Position numbers and translations under genes: made by a program. A DNA stretch of 64,000 nt from Megamerina dolium (taxonomy: Eukaryota > Arthropoda > Insecta > Diptera > Megamerinidae): contig OY978525.1 of assembly GCA_963854835.1 (NCBI GenBank), positions 54,187,948 to 54,251,947 on the forward strand. The letters run 5' to 3'. Positions 22,140-33,914 of the stretch are shown here, one piece after another (position 1 is the first letter of the stretch; every line of letters begins with the position of its first letter). The notes beneath the pieces are model-generated. The model had not been told where the DNA came from. It ran no database searches and was given only the letters and a program-made list of their open reading frames with translations.

Positions 22140-23990
22140 ACTTTTAGTTAGAAGAGTGCGGCTGAAAGATATCAATACTACAGTAGAAGAGCTGGAACAG
22201 CAAATTAGTTTTGATGACGCGGCAATTAATCGTAGAAAAAATTACAGAGCACCTGGGAAAGACAGATTTCCTGCTGAATATTTAAAGAACGCCTCAAGTG
22301 AGTTCATAAGTTCATAACGGTATCGTATAATGAAATATTCTGCACCTGTAATATTCACAAAAATATAATAACAATAACAAAAAAAGGTGACCAAGCGGAC
22401 CCAGCAAACTATCGAAGAATATCATTTCTTAATGCGATGATGAAAACGGTTACATCGATATTACATGCACGATTAACAAAGGAAAAAAAGGATGTATTGC
22501 TTTTTCATTGACTTCAAGGCGGCGTTTGACACAATAAACAGGAGAAAGCTTTTCCTTAAACTTAACAACATTGGCGTATCCACAAAAATGATCAGCATTA
22601 TACAAAACCTATATGTGGAAAATAAAACGGCGGTTTGGGATGGAGAAAGACTATCAGACTGGTTCACCTCCAACAAGAGGGTGAAACAGGGCTGCCTGCT
22701 AAGTACACTGCCATCTGATCTATACGTAGATGACATAACGAGGACACTATCAGGCCGCGTTAGATTGGGAGAAGAAAGAATAAAGATACAGATGTATGCA
22801 CGACATGGCCGCTCTAGCTGTAGATCCAGAAACACTGCAGAATGTAATAGACGCGACGCAACGATACTGCTTAACATGGGGCTACAAATAAACTGCCAGA
22901 AGTAAAAAATAATGGTTTTCAGGGTCAGGGGACGCAGGTTTAACGAACTTACAACAGCCAGAGCAATCATGTGTTATGCAACCCAGGTATAGCGATACTT
23001 CCATTTACCTCCAGGTGGAACAACTGCTACATTTTTTCATCAAAATGGTAATAAAAATGCCAGAACACAGGCTACCAAAATCGTGCCAACACATCTTCTC
23101 GCGTGTAAGGGGTATAACTGGCCAGGGACTACGCTATCACCGAAAATCTGGTAAGCATGAAAATATGGATACATTTTCAAGGCGATGTAATTACAAAATT
23201 AGATGAAACCCATAGAGAGAGGTTAGAGGGGCTGGCTCGGCAGAGTCAAAGTAGAAATATGTATAAGCCGCTAAATCATAACCTGAGGGAACTTAATTAT
23301 TTCACAAATAATTTAAATACTTATAGCATCTTTCTAATTTCCAGAGCAAAAACCGAAGGAATCATGTTAAATTATGTGCCACATAGACCAACTGAGAACG
23401 ACTAGTGTACAATGTGCAACATGAACACCAGAGAATATTTATTTCATTTCTTTTCAGTGTGCCCTATACTGTGTGTACTAAGAGTGCTATTCTGGGGTAA
23501 AGCGATAATGACAGAAGGTGAATGTGTAGACGTGCTGAACGGAAAAAACTGGAGAGTGCTTGCATCCTATATGAAGAAGAATCACTTAGCTTTAGAGAAG
23601 AGATAATGTCAGAGATGTTCTGCAGGGTTTCGTTAGATAGGGATAAAAAAGAACGATGCAGTATCTCATGAAGAGAGGGGCAGCTGCATGTAGTATTCAA
23701 AGGTTCTACTGCCTGTAAAATCCACTGAATATTGGCAGACGGCTATAAGCCATGCCTATTAATTATTTTTTACCCACTCGTCCTTATATTTGAACTATAT
23801 TATATCTATACATATCTTGAATTCTAAACTTTATTTATACATAGATTTAAAATATTTATAATCTTATTTGTACTAACTAAAATGTTATTTTGAATACTAG
23901 AGACCTAAGATTGTATAATTCTAACCGTTAGGAAAAACTGATTTTTTGAAATAAAAGATTCTACTACTACTACTACTATAAATAAAATAA
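22140..23990 (+). mobile_element. 5'-truncated LINE (unclassified, tail of CTA repeats)
   Basis: Begins within the RT N-terminal region and ends in an AT-rich 3' UTR followed by a TACTACTAC repeat at about 23961-23979. Endonuclease absent. The RT wording differs from LOA, Jockey and RTE copies in this window, so it is a separate family. Confidence 0.65.
22150..23606 (+). pseudogene. RT and C-terminal region of the truncated LINE
   Basis: Text near 22150-22260 (VRLKDINTTVEELEQQI, then RAPGKDRFPAEYLKNA) starts RT. The frame 22492-22905 holds FIDFKAAFDTINRRK and RVKQGCLLS, then LYVDDITRTLSGRVRLGEER. At the catalytic YADD, TATGCACGACATG lacks two bases relative to the expected TATGCAGACGACATG, shifting the frame. 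A downstream frame 23157-23405 and the next carry CTMCNMNTREYLFHFFSVCP, a CxxC..H..C tail, ending near 23606. Confidence 0.65.
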
Positions 23991-24004
23991 ATAAATAAAA
24001 AAAA
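23607..24004. other. 3' UTR and simple-repeat tail of the truncated LINE
   Basis: AT-rich, no gene. Holds the CTA triplet run (about 23961-23979) and A-rich AATAAATAAATAAA just before Jockey copy 1. Confidence 0.6.
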
Positions 24005-25639
24005 TTAAAACAACAAAGAGTTAGAAGAGCACATAGCGAAATTAACACCTGGTGAAGCGTCAGACTACTCTTTGTGGAAATCAGTAAAAAACTCAAATCG
24101 GCCAATTCTCACTGATTCCCCCATCCGTTTGAGTGACGGTAATTGGGCTAGAAGCAACTGTTAGAAGGGTTTGGCTTTTGCAAACCACCTAAAAAGTGTG
24201 TTTACACCCAATCCACCCTCTTCACAGTCCTCATTACCAAAATTAACTTCTCAACCTTGCTCAATAATGCTCAAAATTAAAAAAAGGACATATTCAAAGC
24301 AATTTATAAAGAGTTAAACCCAAAAAAATCACCTGGTCCAGATAAGATTACCGGTAAAATGATAAAAGAGCTACCTCCGACTTCAGTAATTCATCTGATG
24401 CACATTTTCAATGCTATCCTTCGTATTAAACACTATCCCAAATGCTGGAAAACTTCAAAAATTATTATGATAGCAAAACCAGGAAAAGACCCGTACAGAC
24501 CTATCAGCCTCCTGCCTCTACTTTCTAAAGTATTCGAAAATCTACTTGTCATGAATATAACTCCATTTATTAATCTCAACCAACTGATTCCTCAACATCA
24601 GTTTGGATTTAGAAAACAGCACGGCACAATAGAACAAGTCCACCGCATTGTAACTCTGATAAGGAACACTTTTGAAGAAAAAAAGTATTGCTCAGCTGTC
24701 TTTCTTGATATCACTCAAGCTTTCGATAAAGTATGGCATAAAGATGGCCTTATTTACAAACTCAAACTATTACTGCCTGCAAATGTCTCCTCATTGCTTA
24801 GTAGCTACCTCACGAAAAGACAATTTCTCGTACATCACAAGGATTACACAACAAATCCATTGGATATTCACGCTGGCGTTCCTCAAGGAAGCGGTTTGGG
24901 CCCCTTACTGTATCTCTTATACACTACAGATATGCCCAGCAATAACCATACATTTATATCGACCTTTGCAGATGATACGGAAATATTGTGCTCTCGCTCT
25001 AACCCCATAGAAGCTACTAAACTCCTGCAGACTCATAACGATTCTCTCGAAATCTGGCTAGCAAAATGGCGTATAAAAGTCAATGAATCAAAGAGCGTAC
25101 ATGTAACCTTCACGCTAAGGCCAGATACATGTCCCCCACTTGAAATTAATGGCCAATCAGTTCCACAATGTTCCTCAACAAAGTACTTGGGTATTCACCT
25201 CGACAGAAGGCTGACCTGGAAAAATCACATAGAGGCAAAGAAAACTCAGATCATGCTTAAAATTAATCAGTTATGGTGGCTGATACACAAAAGATCAAAG
25301 TTGAATCTCGAATACAAAGTGCTATTATATAAAGCAATCCTGAAGCCAATCTGGTCTTATGGTATTCAGTTTTGGGGCACCGCATCTCCCTCAAATATCG
25401 AAAAATTGCAGCGAATATAATCCAAGTGTCTGCGAATTATTGTAAACGCGCCTTGGTATATGAGGAACGTTAACATCCATCGAGATTTAAATGTACCCAC
25501 AATTTCTGAGGAAGTTGCAATGTCTTGCAGAAGCTACATTCAAAAATTACACAGTCATCCGAATCCCCTTGCTAGGCAATTGTTGTTGAGCACGGGGCAT
25601 CGTCAATTAAAAAGAAAAGACACACTGAATATGCTGTGA
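24005..25639 (+). pseudogene. Jockey copy 1 reverse transcriptase
   Basis: The frame 24359-25420 is 353 codons: KCWKTSKIIMIAKPGKDP, YRPISLLPLLSKVFE, AVFLDITQAFDKVWH, GVPQGSGLGPLLY and catalytic FADD (about 24967). Upstream, the linker region is read in broken frames (ELEEHIAKLTPGEAS). A C-to-T change turns a Gln codon of copy 2 into TAA at 25418; the rest (KCLRIIVNAPWY, RKDTLNML) continues to 25639. Compared with copy 2 it lacks five codons (TKVAS) after GKDP. No RNase H is present, as usual for Jockey. Confidence 0.85.
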
Positions 25640-25780
25640 AATTGCTATACCTCGTGACTCAACAAATTGTGATGGAACGTTGGGAATATCACATAATTTT
25701 ATTTACTTTGTGAGATTTGATTACTTATTGTTAGTTTCTAAGTAATTTTAGAAAGATCCAATAAAAAAGCTTGTAAAAAA
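24005..25780 (+). mobile_element. Jockey-like LINE, copy 1 (5'-truncated)
   Basis: Starts inside ORF2 at the AAAACAACAAAGAGTTAG block and ends with a 3' UTR, AATAAAAAAGC and a run of As at about 25775-25790. About 95% identical by eye to the copy at 34627-36384, and truncated at the same 5' point. A third piece of the family is at 33135-33313 in the opposite direction. Confidence 0.85.
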
Positions 25781-25799
25781 AAAAAAAAACTACTACTAC

Positions 25800-27670
25800 T
25801 ATTACTTACTTTCCAGGATCTTCAATTCCATCAGGAACAGAACAAACGGAATTGGATAGCATATATTCTGCATTATTATAGAAGTGCTTAGAATATAATT
25901 TAGGTACTCTAACTAAAGTTGCCAAAAAGGGCTCCCTTCATCCGAAATCCTTCAGACCAATTTTCCTAACATCATTCTTGCTGAAAGTATTAGAGAAAGC
26001 TGTACACGACGTCATCAGCATAAATAATATAGTAAAGAGCAGGTCGATCTACTGAAACTGCATTGTACTAATTAGCTAACGCAACCCAGTAAGGTATAGA
26101 AACAAGGGAGATAGCATTATGCACTTTTCTAGATATAGAAGGTGCTGTGACAACACTTCATATGAAGCCATCCATGAAGCTATGATTAATAGAGGTATTA
26201 ATGATACTCTATATTAATGGATGAGGAATATGCTCTACACTAGGAAGGTAGATATACTAACTAGTACAGTAAGAACACATTACGAGGATGTCCACAAAGG
26301 GAGTGTTATCACAGTGGAGTGTGGATGAAGTACTTGTAGAACTAGAAAACGCTGGGTTACAATTCCATGGTTATGCAACCGGTAAAGTCAGAATATGTAG
26401 AGAAAATGTTATATGTGAAAGAATCTTGCTAGGAATAAAATTATCAAACAGATGGTGCAGAAAAGTGGGGCCGAGTACTAATTCCGCAAAAACCATAATT
26501 GTTCGATTCACTAGAAAGTATCTTAGGAATCTAAAATCTGTCACTTTAGAGGGAATAGAGATAGAACTACAGAAAGAAGTAAATTCCTGAGCGTAGTATT
26601 AGAACAGCGTTTATGATGGAAGACACATATAGAAACTGTCGCGAAAAAAGTCCCTAGAATATTTATGACTTGTAAATCCATAGAAGAGAAACGTTGGGGT
26701 TGCACACCAAAGATACTGAGATGGATCTACACTGTAATCGTTAGCCTCATGATAGCTTACGGAGCTGTCATTTGGGATAACTGCACAAACCTTCATACTA
26801 TTACCATTACACTTGGTAGGATTCAAAGACTCACATGTTCAAGAGCATCTTTGTAAATTTTCTAAGAACTTACACCTATATTATGATATATGATATTCTA
26901 GCAAACAAATGCCTGAAGTCGGAATGCCGAGGGATTCAATGTATCCGGAATTCAGTTATACTATTTCATTCAAAACTGAACTCAGTAACAAAAACATCAT
27001 ACATGAATGCCGGAATCGAAGGATTCATGTATGACAGACAGCCAGGAAGCTATCAACGAACCCAACTCTAACCATGTGAAATCAAAACTGGTATTGGGTT
27101 ATCTTGACAAGCTGAATAAATTTGCTGAATGTAATCCATTAGTTTCTGGTACACAGTGGAGTTGGAGGAAACGAATCGCCGATAAGCTCACCCTTTGTTG
27201 GCCCCGAAGCCTTCTGTGGTCTGGGCATGGAAGCCTTTTCTGTATTCATTAAGAAGTAAGAAGAATCGTAAAGACAATCATACTGTGAAAAACCACAAAG
27301 TTTGTCCCGTTCTAAGTCACTTTTAGGGACATACAACGTAAATCGATTTGAGAAATGTAAACCTGGATAAGAATAATTTAAGAACCATTACGGGAATACT
27401 CACAGAAGACTGTAGGTCGAATTATCAACTAAGGAAACTGGAAATCCCTTGGGGTGAAACCTGCCGACACTGCAGGGAGAATGAAACTCTGTAACATGTG
27501 TTCGGAATGTGCCCAGCACTAATGCATACAAGAAAGAAAAATATCGGGGAATTTTTAATACCTAAAATCTGTTGAAAGAGTCTATATTAAACTCCCTTAT
27601 GGATGGTGGACTTTGAGATATATCTAGATCCAAAACGAAGTGCGCAATAGACCAAGTGTCGCAGTGCAAC
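25800..27670 (+). mobile_element. LOA-like LINE, copy 3 (heavily decayed)
   Basis: RT pieces: KKGSLHPKSFRPIFLTSFLL near 25925 and a GVLSQWSVDEVLVELENAGL block in 26288-26590, where the catalytic YADD reads YATG. Then WCRKVGPSTNSAKT and KKVPRIFMTCKSIEEKRWG near 26640. RNase H pieces: MTDSQEAIN near 27025 and NESADKL-like text near 27170. A CRHCRENETL..HVFGMCPAL tail lies near 27460. Many stops; inactive. Confidence 0.65.
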
Positions 27671-28379
27671 ACAACCCTTAAATAATAATAACAGTAGTTG
27701 TAAATAGTGCAAAGTCGTTTCGTTACCCATGTTTTAGTACTTCTTCAAATGAAAGTAGCAATGCTTAGTTCATTTTAAAAATTTAACAATATTTGAACGC
27801 AAATACGAGTATTTGGTAAGTAGTTTAAGAATACCTGAAATCTGAAAAGTTTTTACAAAGTTTCAGATTACGCACTATAATTTAATATATGGGTCTTTTT
27901 TAGACACAAAAATATTTGCATGAATATATGTATTTTGTTTGTTAGCGAGGAACATACGGGGAAGACGGGTTTTTGTTTCACGTATATGGGTGATTCTTTC
28001 AGGATTTGATGTCTCAGATTCGGCCGAAGATTTTTTTAATTCGTTACGTATTCGTTACACGTGTATCGAGATTTTTCTCGGAAAAATTTTGTGGCGGAAT
28101 ACCGTTACGCAAAATGTTGAAAAATGACAAAATATTGTAAATTTCTGTTTTGCTTAAATCGTAATATCTCGGGTTCGAATGGTCCGATTTAGTTCGTTTT
28201 ACATTCATGGGATAGATAATTTCAAATACTGAATATAGTTTTTTCATATATTATAATTTTCAAAAATTTGACCTAACGGTAATTCGTAAAATAATTTTTC
28301 TGAGAAAAATCCTAGCGCACGTATTAACTTTAAGAATGTATACTTTTTTTGCCAAATCCGTGCGATTAAAAAAAGAATG
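27671..28379. other. AT-rich intergenic, nothing recognised
   Basis: About 700 bp without a supported gene, RNA or repeat copy elsewhere in the window. Confidence 0.5.
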
Positions 28380-28580
28380 ACTCATATGAGACACGTTTTG
28401 TCGTTAGCATTCATAATCAGTGTACGGACTATCCTATAATTGTGGCAAATCTAACACTTTTTCCCAAAAATTTCTACCACGACTTACTGCAGTAGCTTGG
28501 AACGTACCGTATTTGACCATTTTCTACCATTTTATATATATATATATATGTATTTCCTTCTTTAATTGCATGATCTATTG
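28380..28580 (-). repeat. Interspersed AT-rich repeat, minus-strand copy
   Basis: The reverse complement aligns over about 200 bp with 40482-40690: both contain AGATCATGCAATTAAA, GATTTGCCACAATTRTAGGA (R = A or G) and ACAAAACGTGTCTCATAT in the same order. Non-coding. Confidence 0.7.
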
Positions 28581-29006
28581 TGAATGAACTTATCACGTTT
28601 GGAACAAGTGCAGAATAGCCCACTTAAAGGATAAACACAAATTTGACGTATATAGCTTATTTTTGTTATTATAAAAAACCAAAAATATTTTATCGCTAAC
28701 GCCCATATAAGGCGTGGCTTAAGGTGAAAGTTCAAATTTGCGATTGTAGTTAATAAATTCACAATTTTTTCAAGTTGGATATTGAAAGAAGATCTTTGTA
28801 ATAACTTTTCACTGATATAGAACATTTATATGTAGGTCGGCTTTTATATATTTTTTTTTTAAGTATGATCTAGTACGTTTTTGTGAAATTAGACATTTCC
28901 ATTAGAGAGTTTGACATTTTTAGCATAAAAGTACTCAGAACCTTTTGATGTACAAGCGCTTCTTGTGTTGTTTACAGTGACTTGAATAATTTATCTTTGT
29001 CAAAAA
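28581..29006. other. AT-rich intergenic, nothing recognised
   Basis: No gene supported; the right part may include the 5' terminal region of the adjacent mariner remnant, but no inverted repeat was found. Confidence 0.4.
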
Positions 29007-29640
29007 ATGGATTTGACTCGTGAATATTTTCGAACTATGATTTTTTACGATTTTCAAATTATCTCAACAACAGTGCTTTGATCGTCTTCATGCACAATTT
29101 CGCGATGGTGCACCAACCCTCTAGACAATTTATAACTGGCTTAACGAATTCAAGAGTGGTCGCCGTTCGCTCCAGGACGATTTTCGTAAAAGTCGTCCAA
29201 AATCGGTCATTGTGCCAGAAACCATCGATGCTGTGCGTGAACTAATAACGAAAGATCGTCATGTCACATACCGTGAGACATACAGTAAGATGGGAATTAA
29301 TTCCACCGCCGTGCATTCGATATTTCATGAGCACATAGCTGTTATAAAAATTTGTCCTTGTTGGATCTCGTATAATATAACAATCGCTCAAAAAAGCTTG
29401 TGTCGATTGGTGTAAAAAAGACGTTTATAAAATCGTGACAGGTGACGAATCATGAATATATGCGCATGAGCTCGAAACAAAACAGCAATCAACCGTGTGG
29501 GTCTCCCAAGACGAGTCAAACCCAACAAAAACCATATTTTGGAGGTGCCTCAGGGCAAAAGTGCTTCGATAATTAGTTTGAGTGTATAAACCTTCATGGA
29601 GAATACTTTGGAAAACAATAAAATAAATTTTTAATGATAA
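29007..29640 (+). pseudogene. Mariner-like transposase remnant
   Basis: From ATG 29007 the text reads, across frame changes, QQCFDRLHAQFRDGAPT, NEFKSGRRSLQDDFRKSRPK, ETIDAVRELITKDRHVTYRE, IVTGDES (first catalytic Asp region) and TVWVSQDESNPTK. These are helix-turn-helix and DDE landmarks of mariner transposases in correct order. The second half of the catalytic domain is missing, and terminal inverted repeats were not found. It is too broken for activity. Confidence 0.75.
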
Positions 29641-30109
29641 CCAATGCATTTTCATACTTTTTAAACAAATTTAAAAGTCGACCCTGGTACTTACCAAGTC
29701 CTTTTGTCTGGGAATCGTAAATTCACTACAAATGTAGCAAAATCATATAGACTTCTATCATATACCATCCACTATACATTTAAACGAGTTAAAATGGTGT
29801 GTTATTATGGGTTCATTTTTCATGTACGATATATCAGTGACATTTCTAAGCAATACCCACGGGTAATATGCTTTATACTCGCTTTAGGTTTTGTTTACAT
29901 TTTGCAGCTTACTTATGAGCCTAAAATATTAAAATATATTTATTACAATTTTTTGTTCAATACCTTTCTATGCAGCATAACTAGAGAACATGTAAGAAAG
30001 GGCAGAATTATTTTCAATCTGTAAATAACTGAAAAGAACTATGAGTTGTTTTCTCGATTAGAGGGTGTGCGTACAATTACGGAAGTCAATCTACTTTGTG
30101 ATGGATGAA
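29641..30109. other. AT-rich intergenic, nothing recognised
   Basis: Contains a 106-codon AT-rich open frame (29704-30024) without any recognisable motif, judged to be chance. Confidence 0.4.
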
Positions 30110-30395
30110 CATGTGAGGTAATTTTAGATGACTCTCCGGCACATATCGGGAAATATCTCGTCCATAACCTGACGTATGTTTGATTTCAGAGGATCAAGAG
30201 TTTGAGGATTATCCACTTAAACACGATCTTTCGCATAGTCCCACAAAAAAAGTCCAACGGTGATAAATCGCACGATCTTGGTGGCCAATTCGCCGAAAAC
30301 GAGAAATGAGCTGCATCATTGAAGAAAATTCGATGCACACAATGAACCACAAAATGGATAATCCTCGACATTTTCCACTTGTTATATACCATATA
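30110..30395 (-). pseudogene. Mariner/Tc3-type transposase C-terminal fragment
   Basis: On the minus strand the text reads FSANWPPRSCDLSPLDFFLW, then YAKDRV, VDNPQTLDPLKSNIRQVMDE and FPDMCRRVI. The WPPRSCDLxPLDFFLW block, containing the last catalytic acidic residue, is common in insect mariner-type transposases. Only the C-terminal third is present. It is of a different family from the mariner remnant at 29007 and the MITEs at 41256 and 50518. Confidence 0.7.
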
Positions 30396-30689
30396 TGGAT
30401 ATTATGATATATGAAAATGTTAAAACCTCGTAAGATGTAATCGAATGTTTTTATAAGAATAAATATATTTAAAATTTACAATACATTCGATTTGTTATGT
30501 ATCAAACTGTTATCTAAAGAATTAGATAGTTATTTGAAATGCATTCATTCATAAGTCTTTCACTTGTATATGGGTATGTGTATCGAAAAAAATTTGTAGA
30601 GGTAAATGAGGCCAAAAAATAGTGGTAGATTCTACAGTTTAGTGGTAGATTTCAATGAGGTAAAAGATGATAATGTTTATCAAGTCGTT

Positions 30690-30900
30690 TTTTATTAATC
30701 AACAAAAAATATAATATTGCATATTTATTAATAATGTATAAATAAAAATATGCATTTCATGTTTCATTGTTACACACATAAAAATTCTTAAAAAATCGCT
30801 TATCAAAATTAAATCACAAATATATGTACTTACAAATGTACTCGTATATCAAAACATAAACTTTTGGGAACATGCTTTTGTATGTATAGTTATATTAAAA
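30690..30900 (+). repeat. Interspersed AT-rich repeat, uninterrupted copy
   Basis: Aligns with 37716-37845 joined to 40412-40490. Shared blocks include CATATTTATTA, ATTTCATGTTTCATTG, AATATATGTACTTA and CTCGTATATCAAAA. It thus shows the empty-site form of the LOA-derived insertion at 37846-40411. Confidence 0.75.
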
Positions 30901-31034
30901 TATACATTTATGGAAGCATGTAAGAAACAGAGATCACTCATTTCATATAAAAATCAATCATCTAGATCATATACTTATATGTATAAATCTACATACATAG
31001 TGCAAGCCAAAGTTATGGGAACAAAATGTCAGTA

Positions 31035-31190
31035 AATCAATATACCCTCCATGAGGATATGAAAGGTATATTCATTTCGCTCAGATGTATGTAACCACTT
31101 GAAGGAATCTCCGGAGATATAGAAAACTATATTCATTCCTGATCGCTCTCGTCTAAATTTTCGATTTAACTATGTCCGTCCGTCCGTCTG
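31035..31190 (+). repeat. Short repeat of a type widespread in flies (GTCCGTCCGTCCGTCTGTCTG)
   Basis: A GGTATATT block, a TGTAACCACTTGAAGGAA block and CGATTTAACTATGTCCGTCC follow one another with spacing that, from memory, matches a short conserved repeat common in Drosophila introns. The element it belongs to is not identified, and this rests on memory only. Confidence 0.4.
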
Positions 31191-31489
31191 TCTGACTAAC
31201 TTCGGAATTTTCAAACCTTTCACTTTCTTTAACTCACTTAATAACAATTTAGGAGAATAATTTTTGGTACGTAGAATTATGTTATACTGCTGAGGGTGAG
31301 CTACGCCTACTTTTTATAGTAGCTCCAATACAAAGTGCCTGAACTTCTCTTAAATTTAAATTGCTGTATTATCGGCAAGCTTCTGTCTAAAACAACCATA
31401 TTTGACACTTACATTAATATTGAAGGCGGAAATAAGCTGCCAAAAAATAACCATATATGTGTTGAGGATTAGTATTATAAGGATAACTA

Positions 31490-32270
31490 GATTTAAAAGC
31501 GGAAACAATGTTTCTCAGGTGGACTATGTGTTGTGTGAAAGAAAACAGCTGAAAATAGTCAAGCACTGTTAGGTTATACCTGGAGAACCACTAACTTCCC
31601 AACACAGATTACTTGCAGAGAACGTTAGGTTGCCGGAAAGACTGCACAAGAACTTAAAAACGTCAAAAACTGAAGAAAAAATAAAATGGTACAAAATCAA
31701 AAACATAGCGGGAGAAGAGTTTCGGAGAAATCAGGTCCTATCTCTCACAACATCTGGAGAAAGTTGCAGAAGACGATATCAACCAAACTTGGGACGAATT
31801 TCAAAATTTGTGTATGGGTTGCGCAAAACAAAGGCTAGGAACCTTAAAAGGTTCTATTAACAACAATAATGATAAAAATAGTTGGTGGTGGTAAAAAGAT
31901 TTACGAGGTAAAGCTTTAAAAATCAGAAGGAAGCGTTCAAAAAATGGCAAAAGCTACAGACTGACGAATCAGGAGATAGCTACCAACTGGCTAAGAAGGC
32001 GGCAAAGAGAGCAATAGCCGTGGCTAAGAACGAAGCTTTCAAGGATACTTACGAAAACTTAAATGAGCCAGAAGGCGAAAAACTGATCTACAAAATAGCT
32101 AAGAAATGCAACCAAAATTTCACTGACATGAGGACAGTTAAGTATATCAAATACAAAATTGTAAAAACCACATAAACAGAAACTAACATCAAATCGCGTT
32201 GGGTAGAATATTATAACCAGCTATTAAATATGTAACCAGGATTAAATGGCACAAGGATCCCATCAAGAGA
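31490..32270 (+). pseudogene. LINE fragment: endonuclease end and RT linker
   Basis: SQVDYVLCERKQLKIVKHC then VIPGEPLTSQHRLLAENVR (about 31515-31630) are endonuclease C-terminal text. The frame 31630-31860 continues with LPERLHKNLKTSK. A linker follows at 31925-32270 (FKKWQKLQTDESGDSYQ, AKKAAKRAIAVAKNEAF, EGEKLIYKIAKKCN, SRWVEYYNQLL). RT is absent. It is not the RTE family of 54808-57430; it may belong with the LINE at 22140. Confidence 0.6.
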
Positions 32271-32289
32271 AATGAAAAGCCATGGAAAA

Positions 32290-33500
32290 ATTCGAAAAGG
32301 ATAACGCCGTGCCTCTTCGGGCTTTGAAGGAAAACAGGCCGCAAAGGGGCGTTCAAGTTGTTGGCCGCGGCAACAAGGAATCCCTGGATTTCTTACAGCG
32401 CACTTTCAGCAATCATGTCGCTCCATGGCAGGATGCCCATCAGGGGTAATTCTCCGCTTCAGGCTTCCAGTGCGCCCCATGATTTCAGTATGGATACCAC
32501 CTCCTGTCCCGGAAAAGGAATATGTAGTGAGACTCATTGCGCGCCAAAACCGCTCATTGAACATCGCAGAATGGCAGGCGGTTGTGTTGACCCCCTGCAA
32601 GAATACTTGGACGTTGTCTACTGCTATATTTGTTTTTTAAATGCTGTGCTGCCTGCGGCTCTCAGGTTAAGGGAGATCAAAATGTGGAAAGAACTAGCAG
32701 ACGAAATGGTCAGAAGGGGATCTAGTATGGACGCTAATGAGGCCAACGACTCACTACAAATTCGCTTTGCGAACTGTTTGGGTTTATAGAAGAAATAGTT
32801 GTTAAGAAGGCGAAAAACTTGTGGACTAGTCGGGAGGGTAGTGAGGTGCCCAGGACCTTATGGCCTAGGCTAGCTAGGGTACTTCTGTCCTTAACGCAGC
32901 CTGCGGTTCGAATTCTTACCGGAGTGCCACTGGGCATTGTCGTGATGGCGACAATGCTTCAACGTTGGCGTATATCAACGAGCGGACTGTGTAGGGGTTG
33001 CCGAGATGAAGAGGAAGAAGATTCAATAAACCACTATCTATGTCTCTGTGCAGGACTACAGACAAAACTACTTCAATGTTTGGGGTCTCGTTTCTTCAAA
33101 AGACTGGAGAACTTGCGAAAGTGGACTTAAAGATTTTTTTTTTCTAACAAGCTGTTTTTCTTGGATCTTTCTAAATTACTTAGAAACTAACAATAAGTAA
33201 TCAAATCTTACAAACTAACTAAAATTATGTGATATTTCCAACGTTCCATCACAATTTGTTGAGTCGCGAGGTATAGCAATTTTACAGCATATTCAGTGTG
33301 TCTTTTCTTTTTAACTTAAAGATCTTCTTAACTTCATATGGAGAACCAAATGGCTCAAGAAGGATGACATATGAACACGTGTTACTCTGGGAAGGCGTGC
33401 CTCCTCCGGCAATCAAGAGCAATCACAATGGGCAGTAGATGCCTCCGAGCGGAAATGTGAATATATGTTCGCACACGCCATTCAAACCTAACTTAACATA
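32290..33500 (+). mobile_element. LOA-like element 4, lacking endonuclease and RT
   Basis: Left part: DUF4780-like ORF1 C-terminus in broken frames (EKEYVVRLIARQNRSLNIAE near 32515, then WTLSTAIF or YLDVVYCYI near 32600-32630). Right part, from about 32780: C-terminal RNase H tail text (LWTSREGSEVPRTLWPRL, VLLSLTQPAVRILTG) and CRGCRDEEEEDSINHYLCLC, a CxxC..H..C motif. After a Jockey insertion it resumes at 33324 (LLNFIWRTKWLKKDD). ORF1 thus joins directly to the end of ORF2. Confidence 0.6.
33135..33313 (-). mobile_element. Jockey 3'-end insertion with 10-bp target duplication
   Basis: 179 bp, starting with a run of Ts (the tail on the minus strand) and matching the reverse complement of the last part of Jockey copy 1 (GACACACTGAATATGCTGT; CAATAAGTAATCAAATCT). 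ACTTAAAGAT occurs on both sides, at 33125-33134 and 33314-33323. A clean, severely 5'-truncated target-primed insertion into LOA element 4. Confidence 0.92.
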
Positions 33501-33914
33501 CACATTTTCTACGCCAGAGTAAGACGCTTGCACTGTTTGTTTTGCTTCATTTGAGTGGGTTGGCAACCCTCTTTCTTATATAACATTTTTCTCTTGTTGC
33601 CTCCCGTTTTGAATATTTTATTATTATTCTCAAGTGATACCCCAAAGTAAATAGACAGCCAGTGCGCGCGAAAATCTCTTTCTCTATTTAGTTAAAACTA
33701 AAACATCAAATAAATACTGTTATTTACAAATATAAAATAATCGCGTGTGTTATAATCCATTTATTATAATAAATAAAGAACACAACATCGCATTAGCAGC
33801 AGCAGAAACACAAAACATCATCACATACATCATCAAGACACAATAGCAACAATAGGGATATTTGTACAAACAAATTTCCCCACACTCACACGCACCACGA
33901 TCATCTGGGGAAGC
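33501..33914. other. Intergenic, nothing recognised
   Basis: AT-rich with a short AGC-rich patch near 33795-33810; no gene supported. Confidence 0.4.

Noticed and set aside
29704..30024. 106-codon open frame, hydrophobic
   Set aside because: AT-rich sequence, no motif, no neighbour or splice signal; expected by chance.
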